Below are positions 14,301-24,548 of a DNA stretch of 32,652 nucleotides, in pieces. Positions within the stretch are counted from its first letter, which is position 1. Each line of letters starts with the position of its first letter. A program made the position numbers and the translations under genes. This DNA is from Polysphondylium violaceum (taxonomy: Eukaryota; Evosea; Eumycetozoa; Dictyosteliales; Dictyosteliaceae). Location: NCBI GenBank assembly GCA_000277445.1, contig AJWJ01000255.1, positions 1-32,652 of the forward strand. Reading direction: 5' to 3'. The notes beneath the pieces are model-generated. The model was given only the letters and a program-made list of their open reading frames with translations. It was not told the origin of the DNA and did no database searches.

Positions 14301-16401
14301 TTGATTGCTCGATCTGGCAAGGGTAGTCAAGAGGATTCTGACATCGCCAGCAATGAAATTAGACTCCAACTCTGCGCTCAACATGTAGGTTTGGGTTGAG
14401 GTAAAGGTGACGGTGGTGATGTTGGTGGCTTTGGTTTGATCAGTAATAAATGTATAGTATGGCGAGTCATTGGCAATGTTGAGGGCAAATGGCTTTGAGG
14501 CGGTAACGGCGGCGGGGAGGCCGGCCAATGAAGGGGTGAAATTCTCTTTGGCGTCGACGCAAAAGTCTAAAAAGTCGACGGTGGGCGAGATGGCAACCTC
14601 CATGTTGTAGGTGTCGCAAAAGACGTCGGCATTTTGACCATAGAACACCATGATAAACTTGTAGGTGTCTGGTTGAATGAGGGCGGCCACTTCTTCTTCA
14701 CCGCCAAATTTGAATGAACTGACAACAGTCTTGCCAGAGCTATTGACCAACTTGATATCGATATCGACACGATGATCGGGAATGTATGCCTTAAAGTAGG
14801 ATGGTTTTTTGGTAGTAAATGATACCTCTTGCTTACTTGCAACCAAATCCAAAAAGACGTCGTCGTTGAAATAGAGGTATCCCTCATCGTCCATAAATCC
14901 TGGTTGATTAAACGAGGCTGGAAGATTGTAGGCTTCACAATTTAAAAAACTCTCTGTTTCCAATGCTGTTTGAATATTGATATAAAATGAAAATGGTGTG
15001 CATGTAGATGAAATAGAGTAATCCTTTTCCAATGGTTGATCATAAATCCATAAATCATATGTACCTGGTACAAACACTGTTCTAATAATTGAATGTCCCT
15101 TGGTTTGGTGTGTACCAATGGTACATAAACCTGTATTAATACATGATAAATCTTTTGGATCTGTTGTATTTGTTGGTTGAATAAAAATGCTATATTATAT
15201 TTAAATTTTGAATTAATTATTTGTTCATATTTTATATATCTATATATCTATATCTAAATTTATCTCTATATATCTATATTTACCCTAATGAACCACCAGT
15301 CATAAAATCAAAACCCAATGAAATATCTACAGCCCATTTATTAGTGGGAACTACGTCTTTACCTAAAGTGAATGTATATTTTTTCAAGAAAACGAGGGGA
15401 TCTTTAGTGGTTGGGTCATTATGAACATTCATAACTTTACCAGCATCTTGAACATCGGAATCATAAACAAATGATCCTGTGGATAAATCAATGTTTGGAG
15501 CTGGAAAACTAGATTGACCTGGACATTGATAATTATTAATTAAATTTGTAATATAAGCCTATTGATAGTTTCATGCATATGTTAATATTATATTTAAATC
15601 ATAATTTTAAAAAATCACACAAAAAAGGGGTAAATCTTTAAATTTTTCATAAAACCCACATCCACACCCCCCCACAGCACACCAAAAGTTTTTTAAATTT
15701 TTTTTGTCTTTTTAGTATTTTTTTTTTTTTTTTGAAAAAGACAAAGACATTTCCCTGACCAAATTCGAGTCGGCTGGTGTGGTATGTGGTATGAGGCCCG
15801 CAAATAATATGAGAGTATCAAATACTTACAGTTGGAGTAATTGAAGTTTCCATAGTTAAAGTTGGACATGCTAAACTCTTTCCTTTATTTTGTCCAAAGA
15901 ACAAGAGTCTCATTTTATAGCTGCCAGCAGCTAGATCTGCATAAATACTTTCATCTCCACCTTTGGTGCTATCAGATGAATGCTATTGAGAGAGATAGAG
16001 AGAGGGTTAATACAATAAATAATAATAAATATGACACAATGAGTACTTACAGCAATGGCTTTGTTTACACCGTTTTGGTATAACCAAATATCAACATCTA
16101 CGATATTTGGAGCAATATAGACTCTAAATGCACTTGGTTGAGTGACATTAAAGGTCACGTCTTTCATAAATAATTTGAAATCATAATAAAAAGTTTCTTG
16201 AAAATGAAAATCGTTGTTTGGACCAAAATAACTATTGATATCGGCGGGAAGAGCCTGATATGGACAATCAGCATCGCTTGTACGTCCACCGGCTACATCT
16301 CCAGCTTGGCCAACACTTGCATTAAACAAGAATACAAGTAACAATACTCCCAAAAAGGAGTAAAGCAAACGTTTGCTTTTGCTATTATTACTATTGTTCA
16401 T
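5385..16401 (-). CDS. Giant type I membrane protein with ~20 PPC-like domains and EGF modules
   Basis: Four exons join in frame: 16401-16051, 15982-15830, 15558-15284 and 15189-5385, giving about 3527 residues. All introns are GT-AG (68, 271 and 94 nt). A signal peptide covers residues about 10-32. The ectodomain is a chain of ~20 beta-sandwich-like domains of 120-165 residues, alternating between type A (often with VDVDIWLY-like and LxPGxY motifs, ending in a conserved Cys/Asn-rich strand) and type B (LGFDFLxGDL, then LPxGxYxLTIYEP). The aspartate-rich DVDLxLY and PGTY motifs recall bacterial PPC domains (inference). After five A-B pairs come an SbsA/Big_5-like Ig domain (residues ~1475-1600) and EGF modules (~1600-1704). 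The order then repeats: five pairs, an Ig-like domain (~3117-3240) and EGF modules to ~3390. A membrane helix (genomic 5777-5702) and an acidic Asp/Asn/Ser-rich tail of about 100 residues follow. Likely an adhesion or recognition protein; the ligand is unknown. Confidence 0.88.
15559..15829 (-). other. Long second intron of the giant surface-protein gene
   Basis: At 271 nt this intron is several times longer than nearly all others in the window. It has a good GTAAGT donor and an AATAG acceptor, and the flanking exons join in frame. Inside are a C/A-rich stretch (15654-15683), a long T-run (about 15719-15734) and a GC-richer segment (about 15755-15802). The C/A-rich stretch resembles Dictyostelium CA-rich/G-box promoter elements, so the intron may hold regulatory sites. 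A small RNA is possible, but I see no recognisable motif. Confidence 0.55.
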
Positions 16402-17098
16402 ATTTTAAGATATGATATATAGATATATAGATGTATATATAGATATATAAATAAATATATATGTGTATGTGTAGTGTATGTATCGAGAGATATAAAAGTA
16501 TGTATGAATATATGAATTTAATATAGATTCATCACAATCAATGTATATATAAAAAAGGCACACCAAACAACACACCAATTGTTTGTTGTTTGTTTTTTTG
16601 GAGTGTGTGTGTGTGTGCGCGAGTCGATTTGAATGATAATGGTTTGTGGTGGTGTGTGATAAAAATGAGGGGAAAAAAAAAATGAACAACGTTATGAGAT
16701 TCGATATAATTTTAAAATAAAAAATAAAAAATTAAAATAAAAAAATTAGTATTAATCTTTAAATGCACTTTGCAAAATTCGATAGATTGTGTGCAGGGTA
16801 TGATATTGATAGTGATAGTGGATACTGTGTGTGCGTTGGTCAAAATAAAGAAAGAAAGAGACCGTGGCAGAAAAGTTTACACAATACAACTATAGTGTGT
16901 TCAGTATCTTTGTTCTCCAAGAAAGTAAAACAACAAACATATGAGCCTGAATTTTCCTTTGATGATTATTGTTTAACTTCCAAATAAGACACACCCCACC
17001 ACATTTATTCAACTTACCTCATAACTGTAGTGTTTTTAAAAGTTTTGAAAATTAAAAATAAAAAAAAAAGTTTTGACTACAAACATTTCGAAGCGAAG

Positions 17099-17136
<38 letters not shown>

Positions 17137-18018
17137 TCTTTTATATTTTTTTATATTTTTCATTTGTATTGTCCTGAGCTGGCAGAAATGGACACTAATA
17201 TATATAGAATTCTTGGTTTTTGACGCCCCGGCGCACCTCATATTATAATTTATAATTTATTATTTTGATCAATATTTCAACCTCTTTTAGTAAATTGTTG
17301 TGTCTTTTTTTTTTTTTTTCTTTTTATTTTTTATTGCAGTTGGTGTTGGTTTATATTATTTATTTACCAGACGCAATAAACACTGCCTTAGTATTCACTT
17401 TGGTTTATAGTAATAAATTTTATTTATTCACTTTTTGTAAGTATAATACCAAAAGTCAATAAATAAAATTCATTTATTTTCCAAATGATACTATTCAAAT
17501 GAAAAAACAATCATCGTTTTCATTCATTTCATTTTCCAGCTCAACAAACAGTGTTGGATAAAATAGGTTGCAATAATGGTTTTAATTATTTTGCTCAGGA
17601 AAGATAAAGATATTAGTTGTGAGAGATGCTTGTAATAACGTTATGTGCCACACAACAAAGCATGGTACCCTTTTTTTTTAAAAAAAAAAAAGTTTTGTTG
17701 TACAAAATTTGAATGATTGTTGTGCCTTGCACAAATTAGATTTTTTTAGCACTTCTATCAATCATGTGAATGAGCGCCCCATTTCAACACATCCCCCACT
17801 CCGATTTGATCACTTTTTTAAAAAATTTTCGATTTTTTTTTTCATCGTACCAGCTTCAACGTCTATTTTTATAGAAATTTGATTTTTTCTATTTTATTGT
17901 TGATTACCCGTATGCTTGATTTGTTTTCTTTTCCTTTTCTTTCTTTATTTTTTAATTCCTACGTTTCGATAAGATAAGGTTTCTGTTGTGTGTTAACACT
18001 CGCTACCTTTTCTTTATA
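16402..18018. promoter_or_regulatory. Divergent promoter region between the two large surface-protein genes
   Basis: This 1.6 kb non-coding region separates the minus-strand start at 16401 from the plus-strand start at 18019. It contains TATA/GATA-type simple repeats (16410-16500), a GT dinucleotide run (16601-16623), a 29-nt T-run (17103-17131) and several GT- or CA-rich islands in AT-rich DNA (16645-16658, 16989-17003, 17785-17800). Such CA/GT-rich islands resemble the G-boxes bound by the developmental factor GBF in Dictyostelium (family knowledge; the match is by eye). Short open frames here are low-complexity Phe/Ile/Tyr-rich translations and are not called. Confidence 0.5.
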
Positions 18019-21000
18019 ATGGATTATAAATATGTATTATTAATTTTATTCAGTCTTGTTTGTTTATCAAGCAGAGTGCACTCTATTACCAACGATGAAA
18101 GTATGTATTTTCAGTGCCCCATGATTAGATTGTGAGATTTAGTTTTTTTTTTTTTTTTGAGTGTGGAGAAAGAGATAAAAATCACAGATTTCAATCAATT
18201 AACACATATCTTGTATTCATATGCATCATTAAATTGCAGTTGATTCGATTCATTGGCTTGGTACCCAATTCAATTGTAAATGGGATTTAACACCAGCAAC
18301 CATTTGTCAAAATACAGGTATTACTTGTGATGCCGATGGTGTTTCAAATATGTATGTATATGTGGATATTTGTAGAATGTAAATAATCATACTAATGGTT
18401 GATAAAAAGAAATATCGATGCAAATACTCCATATGGGGAACCATTTATTCCCTCTATCTCCTCAGGCTCAGGAACACCAACTATTTCATCTGGTGCTGGA
18501 ACAAGAACTCTTTCATCTTCAGGAGCTGGTCCTTCAACTGGTTATACAGTATCGACAGGTGGATCACCAAGTACAGGCACTCCAAGCACAGGCACTCCAT
18601 CGACTGGATATACTGTATCAACAGGTGGATCACCAAGCACTGGTACACCAAGTACAGGCACACCATCGACTGGATATACAGTATCGACAGGTGGATCACC
18701 AAGTACAGGCACTCCTAGCACAGGCACACCATCGACTGGATATACTGTATCAACAGGTGGATCACCAAGTACAGGCACTCCAAGCACTGGTACACCATCG
18801 ACTGGATATACTGTATCAACAGGTGGATCACCAAGTACTGGTACACCAAGTACAGGCACTCCAAGTACTGGTACACCATCAACTGGATATACTATATCAA
18901 CAGGTGGATCACCAAGCACCGGTACTCCAAGCACTGGTACACCATCAACTGGATATACTGTATCAACAGGTGGATCACCAAGTACAGGTCCTCCAACCTC
19001 AGGCTCAGCTAGTGGATCAAGTGGAACAAGTGGTCCTATAGATCACTCTACTATTGATATTCTTGACAACCCTTTCAATACTTTAGAAGAGTTGACTTAT
19101 TTAAACAACTTGGTTGTTCCTGTAATTTCTTATTTAAAGTTTCCTTTTCTTCAACAATTGTTTGTATTTAATATACATTTGTTTCATTCACATACTAATA
19201 TCAATATATTTTTAGAATTATTGAGAATAGAGAAGTTATTGATGCCAATATCAATATTTTAAATTATATCTCAAATGCACCAAACCTTTGGGATTTGAGA
19301 ATTAAAAATGTTACTGGTGTTATTGTAGTACCCACCGATTTTTCAGCCTCTATACCAAAACTCAAATGGGTATATCTTCAAAATCTTGGTTTTAATTCAG
19401 TTCCATTGGGTCTTATAAATAATGCCGTTGAAATCTTGTATGTATTTGATAATAGAATGATCGAAAAAACACCTTTTTAATCAAAATATATAATATTTAG
19501 TGATTTAGAAGATACTCCCATTTCTTCATTCCCTTGGACTGAAGTAAACAAAGTTAAATATTTGTATGTATTCATAGTTGTATTTTTAAATTTGTAAATA
19601 TTCTAATATTTTTTAAATCAATAGGAAAATGGAGTGGATTGGTACCCCTAGTTTAATTTCATTTGTGAGTTCTTATTTTAATTTTCTTACACAATTGTAT
19701 GTTTAGACTGTAAAAATCTATTTTAATTGATAAAATACTAATGTCCAATAATTTTTTTTTAAAGACATATTAAAACTTCTGGTAGCTCAGTTGGAGTTGA
19801 TTGTAGTACTATTGTAGAAATGTAAGATTTTTATTTTATCGTTTAATAATGATTATAAATACTAATTATTTTTAAAAAGTGATTTTGAAGGATCTGGAAA
19901 CTCTAGTCCTAGAACTTTACAAATTGGTTCAGCTCCAAACTTGAACATATTGTAAGTTGAATATTATCTATTTAGCTTTATATAAATATTAATATTTTAA
20001 AAATTTAGGGCTCTTACAAATTTAAAGGTTGATTCAATTAATACTGATCTCTCTGTTTTTGCCAAATTACTTTTAATGTATGTTTTCATTTTTATTTATG
20101 ATTTTTGTTACTATTTAATATTTATTATTAACCAAATATATCTTTTATATTAGTAATATGAGAAATGTACAATTATCAACTCCTGGATTCCCTTTTACAG
20201 CTCTCCCAGACAGTCTTCAAACTATGTAAGTATTAATTATTAATTTAAATTAAAATCAAAGTTAACTTTTGTTAATTTTCTTTAGTGATATTCAAAACTC
20301 TCACAATATGCAACTTCCAAATCTTTCAATCATTAATAAAGTTAAATATCTGTAAGTAGTATAATTAATTTAATAAATACTTGCTCTAACTCTTAACTAC
20401 TACTAAATACTAGTACAATGTCATCTGATGGATTGAATCAAGAAATTCCACATTATACAGGACTTGTTACATTGTTTATTAATAATAATCAACTTATTGG
20501 TGCAGTTGATGAATCAATTTGCACTATAAGTGATATTAATATTTCAAATAATAATCTTGCATCTATTCCAACTTGCTTTACATGCTATTCATATTATGCT
20601 GCTCCATGGTATGCTTCCAATCCAAATTTGGCTAGTAATCCATCCAATTGTCTTGATATGAAATTAGATGTTAGTGTATTCAAAATGAACAAAGATGGTG
20701 GTGTTGTTACCTTGACTGGAAAGAATTTGGGTTGGGGTAGGGATATTTCCGCTGGATTGGTTAGAGTGATTCCAAATACAAAGTTCACCTACACAATTCC
20801 ACCTCAATCAAGTGGAATCACTTCAAAAACATTGGCTTTTTCCACAACTGTTTCAGCAACAATCAATTGGTCATACTACTCTCAAACTGTCCAATCATCC
20901 CAATACATTCAAAAATCTGATGGTATTTATCTTAGTTTGATTGGTGATTTTGAAAAGACAAACCTTGTTGTATTCTTTGATGGTGTTGCAACAATAGACT

Positions 21001-22370
21001 ACTCATTCCCAGACGCCAGAAATCTACTCATTAAATTGGGTAAATCATTGATTGAATCTAGACACACTGTCAAGTTGGTATCAGACCTTGCCTCTGCCTC
21101 TTTTGATTCCTTGTTTGTCAGAACTTATCCAACTGTTTCCTCATCATCACCCATTACAGTCGATGGTGGTTCCATTACTTTTTATGGTGTTTTCTCTGCC
21201 AATAGTTCTTTTGTTCCAAACCCTATTATTACCATTGATGGTAATGTTTGTCCCATTGTATCCAATAATAGAGATACAATTGTTTGCACTGCTCAGCCTA
21301 AATCTGGCGGTGGTAAAGCTAGTGTCTCCATTAAAGTTGATGAGTACTCTTTTGCCTCTTCCTCTGTAGTATTTTACGAAGGCAAGCCAGAGTGTACTAA
21401 ACAATGCTTAAATGGTGGTACTTGTAACGCCAATGGTGTGTGTCAATGTATTGATAATTTCACTGGACCACTCTGTGAATCATCTCCACCCAAAAATGCT
21501 CCAGTATTTAAAGTTGAAAAAGATAGACCCACCAGTTCACTCGCTACTCAAAACATTATATTTGATATCTCTCTTTATTCAATTCAAGAACTAAACAACA
21601 ATGGGGACGTAGTCAAAGAAGTTAGCGCACCTGCATGGAACGGCGCAGCTCAAAATGGCGATGCCATCTCATTCTCTGCCATAGTCGAACCAAATGTATT
21701 TGTTGGAGCCACTGTTGAATTCAATAGTGAGGCCAAAACCTATGAATTTGCAGGTAAAACCACCAGTCTTGATCCAAACTCCATCAAAGTGTCTATGAAT
21801 ATCTCCAGCTGGTCATTCTCTTCATCGCTCAACACTCTTCGTGTCGTATTTAAATCTGCCGTTCAGACCGTCGACCAAGAAAAGGTTTGCAACGACAAAG
21901 AACCAGTTTTGGAATCTGGCAATGAAAACTCTTTGGCAGACAGTTCACTCAAATACATCTCAGTCGTAAAGAATGGTGTTGTCCTCTATGGTAGATTCAC
22001 CGATAGAGTCTTGTCAAATGGCAGAATATCCTATTCTCGTGTCGAGTTAATTAGTAATGCCGATGTCCAAGGCACCTTGGTTGGTATCCATATTCCTCAA
22101 TGCTCAACCTGTATTTTGGATCCAGATTTCTCTTTATTACTTCGTAATGATGAGGTTGAAGAATCTGGTTGTGACGGCAAGAAATCTTCCAGAAAATGGG
22201 TTGTTCCAGTGGCCGTTGTTATTCCAGTTGTAGTTTTATCAGCTGCTTTTGTTTTGGGTGTTGTTTTCTTTAGAAAAAAGTTTTATGTGAATAGAGCTGG
22301 TTTATCTGTTAAATTTATCAGAAGACAATCTCGAACTAGTTCTAAAATCAATATGACTCATATTAAATAA
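18019..22370 (+). CDS. LRR / mucin-like / TIG / EGF type I membrane protein
   Basis: Twelve exons join in frame: 18019-18100, 18240-18351, 18410-19138, 19216-19437, 19501-19563, 19625-19696, 19765-19821, 19880-19951, 20009-20077, 20154-20225, 20286-20351 and 20414-22370, giving about 1190 residues. The protein starts with a signal peptide (MDYKYVLLILFSLVCLSS) and an LRR N-terminal-cap-like Cys segment (CKWD...ICQNTGITCD). A Thr/Ser/Gly/Pro mucin-like repeat follows (residues ~109-260), then leucine-rich repeats to about residue 595. Next are TIG-like domains (LTGKNLGW; ITFYGVF), one EGF module (21391-21480), a ComC-like membrane-proximal domain, a membrane helix (22199-22270) and a basic tail. 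Small exons each hold about one LRR, and introns 2-11 are all phase 2. It is divergent from the giant gene and ends 45 nt from the converging FIT-like gene. Probable surface receptor or adhesion protein; ligand unknown. The exon 3 donor (GTTTCC) is the least certain splice site. Confidence 0.85.
18540..18995 (+). repeat. 66-nt coding minisatellite (Ser/Thr/Gly/Pro mucin-like)
   Basis: The unit encodes 22 residues, GYTVSTGGSPSTGTPSTGTP plus ST. Units start at 18540, 18606, 18672, 18738, 18804 (15 nt longer, one extra GTPST), 18885 and 18951 (degenerate at its end). Because 66 is a multiple of three, other frames stay open and produce artificial frames on both strands. The encoded stretch is likely heavily O-glycosylated and extended (inference). 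Length variation between strains is expected for such an array. Confidence 0.93.
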
Positions 22371-22415
22371 ATCTTATGTCTTAAATATTAATATTGAACT
22401 GTTATTTCTTATTCT

Positions 22416-23661
22416 TTATTCATTTTTTTTCTTTAATTTTACTTCTTCTGTTTGAGGTTGGGGTAATGTTTCTGCCTTGACTAATGAGAAATAAACTAAA
22501 TACAAGAAACAAACAAAAAATACAATCAATTCATTGTTTGAGAAGGGATATCTGCCGCCTCCGTAATACAACACTGATAATGCCAGTATCCAATATCCAA
22601 CCAAATATTGAAGTAAACCAATATATGATGATTTACTTTGTAAATTATTATCTATATACATCGTTATTGTTGAAATGTTAGTAAGATGTATATGCGATGT
22701 CCAATTACAGATATCTTACAAACTGAAGTGATTTGGAGTAAAGCCAAAATTGAAGAAAAAGAAAGTAATAATCCATATAAAATCTGTCTTGGTGAATGGA
22801 AACCATGTACCCATGTCTTGTCTAAATTGATGTAGGAAGAGTATACATAGAGCAAATATGTGATCAACAGTACAATGGTTGTTGGGTTTTCAACCAATAG
22901 TCTCTTTAATAGGACTAATTCATTTCTAGATGATTCCCTAACTGCACGTTTTGTTGATGATGATGATTGTTGTTGTTGCTGTCTTTTACTAGTTTTCTTT
23001 TGATGGTCTGGATGCGATGATGGTGATAGTAATTGTTGCTTATTATGAATTCTGCCCATTGTTAAAAACCAATAGGGTATAATGAGTAGATAAAATGAAT
23101 GAAACAAGAAATGACCTGAAACACTGTTTGAATGCTTATTGCATGTCAAATCACCCAACGATACCTTTAAATAGGTACACAAACAATAGGTAGCTCCATA
23201 CCATAACAATGTATATAAAATGAAAAACAATGATCTTCCATTAAATTGAAACTGAGTAGTAATAGGATATTGATTTTGTCAACAATCTATTCAATATTAC
23301 TTTTGATATCTATCTAAACAAACACACTTACTTTGGCTTTTAAACTTCTTGGTTTTAAAGGACTCCAAAACACAAATTGAAGACCACAAAATAATACACA
23401 CCCAAAAGATAACATTAAATGTAAATGTCTCCATTTATCGCCACTATACACTCTGTCTACCGCACAATAATCAATATTTTTAAAAAACTGACTATATCTG
23501 TATGTTTTGTATGTTTATTTGTTAGTCTACTTTACGATCAACATATTAATATGATGAGGTTATCGCCCAAATTCTTACAAGGTAATAAATAAAAATGTGA
23601 TGAGTAAGAATGACGATAAAAGCCTAATATTTCCAAGAGATGATTCTTTCAATATTTTCAT
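22416..23661 (-). CDS. FIT-family ER membrane protein (FITM2-like)
   Basis: Four exons join in frame: 23661-23579, 23497-23332, 23251-22720 and 22651-22416, giving about 338 residues. Features shared with FIT/FITM2 are a WYG...CT segment followed by CNKHSNSVSGHFLFH, carrying the first conserved His, and TWVHGFHSPRQILYG, matching the second-His motif (FHxxxxKxxG). FIT proteins are ER acyl-CoA diphosphatases needed for lipid-droplet budding (family knowledge). Several hydrophobic helices are visible. A Gln/Ser/Lys-rich loop (about 22960-23030) is inserted between the two His segments. The last exon adds two hydrophobic segments beyond the usual FIT end, and the protein ends KKNE, a KKxx-type ER retrieval signal. 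The last exon could be a separate small gene, but the 68-nt intron has good borders and keeps frame. Confidence 0.75.
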
Positions 23662-24548
23662 TGTTTAAAAATTGTAGTAATAATTCATAAATGAGTAAGT
23701 GAGTAATAAATTAATATTAAATAGAATAAAAATGAGTCATAGAAAATCTAAATAAATAAAAAATAATTTGAAAAAAAAAAATTAAATGTTTTTTTTTCAG
23801 TGCAAAAATTATTTGAATATTTTTTTATCTGTGATGTTCACATCCACTCATTTAATATTGTCTTGTCTGTGGAATATATAACAAACAGTTTATTCATTCA
23901 TGATAAAGACTATGCAATTTCTGATCAGGGAAAATCCATCAACATAGATAAGATTAAAAAAAATATGTTATTCACAGAGAATTTCATAGTAATCCCACTG
24001 ATTGATTTTTTTGCAAAGCATCTGGACATCATGCTCCACAAAAGATAACAATTCAAAACAATATGTGTTCACTGTTTTACATATCACTGTTTAATGCAAA
24101 TTATCAATTTTTTCTTTTATTTTTTAAGGGTAAATTGTACACTAAGAAATAGTAGCAGAAGTTTATAATTAAACGACAGCTGTGGAATTAGTGATTTTGT
24201 CTACGCTCATCGGAATCGAAACTAGTTTGCCATGGGATTGGGGCCACTAATCGGATTGAAATCCAAAGGCTGAGATCTTCATAACTTTTACAGATGTCAC
24301 TTGACTCCTATTTACAAGAGAGATGCCAATCATTTTTTTATGGAACACTCGACGACAAAAAATGAAAAACCGAAAGAATTTTTTTGGTCACGTTTTTTAA
24401 ATTTTAACAAAATTAAAATATATTTTTTTTTCTTTTGTGTAAGAGTGAGAGTATTTCTAGATATGCTCAATTGCTGACAAGTTTAAAATTGCAAAATGAC
24501 AACACTTGTTCAAAAGACTGTCAAAAAAAAAAAAGAAAGATAATCTTT
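23662..24548. other. Intergenic region, including a non-coding island
   Basis: This is 887 nt between two minus-strand genes. The part next to the FIT-like start is very AT-rich and should hold its promoter. A possible small exon lies at 23800-24048 (listed separately). The segment 24165-24370 is GC-richer than its surroundings, lacks a good reading frame and contains inverted repeats (ATTAGTG near 24187 with CACTAAT near 24246; a GGATT/AATCC hairpin at about 24254-24265). It may be a structured RNA or a decayed sequence. The last ~170 nt is AT-rich 3' flank of the FNIP gene. Confidence 0.5.
23800..24048 (+). CDS. Possible small exon, unrecognised (doubtful)
   Basis: An 82-codon open frame begins directly after a T-run plus CAG, which looks like a splice acceptor, and ends in TAA at 24048. 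If spliced from an ATG at 23691 (donor GTAAGT at 23695), the junction would regenerate an ATG and stay in frame. That start is only 30 nt from the divergent FIT-like start, which argues against it. The product would be rich in Ile, Phe, Asp and Lys, and I recognise no domain. It could be a relic or chance. Confidence 0.2.
   Translation: MQKLFEYFFICDVHIHSFNIVLSVEYITNSLFIHDKDYAISDQGKSINIDKIKKNMLFTENFIVIPLIDFFAKHLDIMLHKR

Noticed and set aside
16405-16689. Minus-strand 94-codon Ile/Tyr/His-rich frame upstream of the giant gene
   Set aside because: It is a translation of TATA and GT simple repeats. The signal-peptide start at 16401 is the real one.
17030-17462. Two Phe/Leu-rich plus-strand frames in the divergent promoter
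   Set aside because: They are generated by T-runs and AT-rich DNA, with no coding-like composition or domain.
18542-18934. Minus-strand 130-codon frame rich in Val/Pro/Leu/Gly, and a second plus frame at 18418-19041
   Set aside because: They are translations of the 66-nt minisatellite in other frames. The period is a multiple of three, so the frames stay open without selection.
22416-22661. 81-codon minus-strand frame as an independent small membrane protein
   Set aside because: A 68-nt intron with good borders fuses it in frame to the FIT-like gene, which I judge more likely. The alternative is kept as a finding.
24205-24235. Minus-strand TTTCGATTCC resembling a tRNA B-box
   Set aside because: No T-arm stem pairing, no A-box at the right distance and no acceptor stem.
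24230-24375. Possible spliceosomal U5-like RNA (CTTTTAC loop, Sm-like T-run)
   Set aside because: The loop does not match the conserved GCCUUUUAC, and I could not fold the expected long stem. The resemblance is too weak to call.
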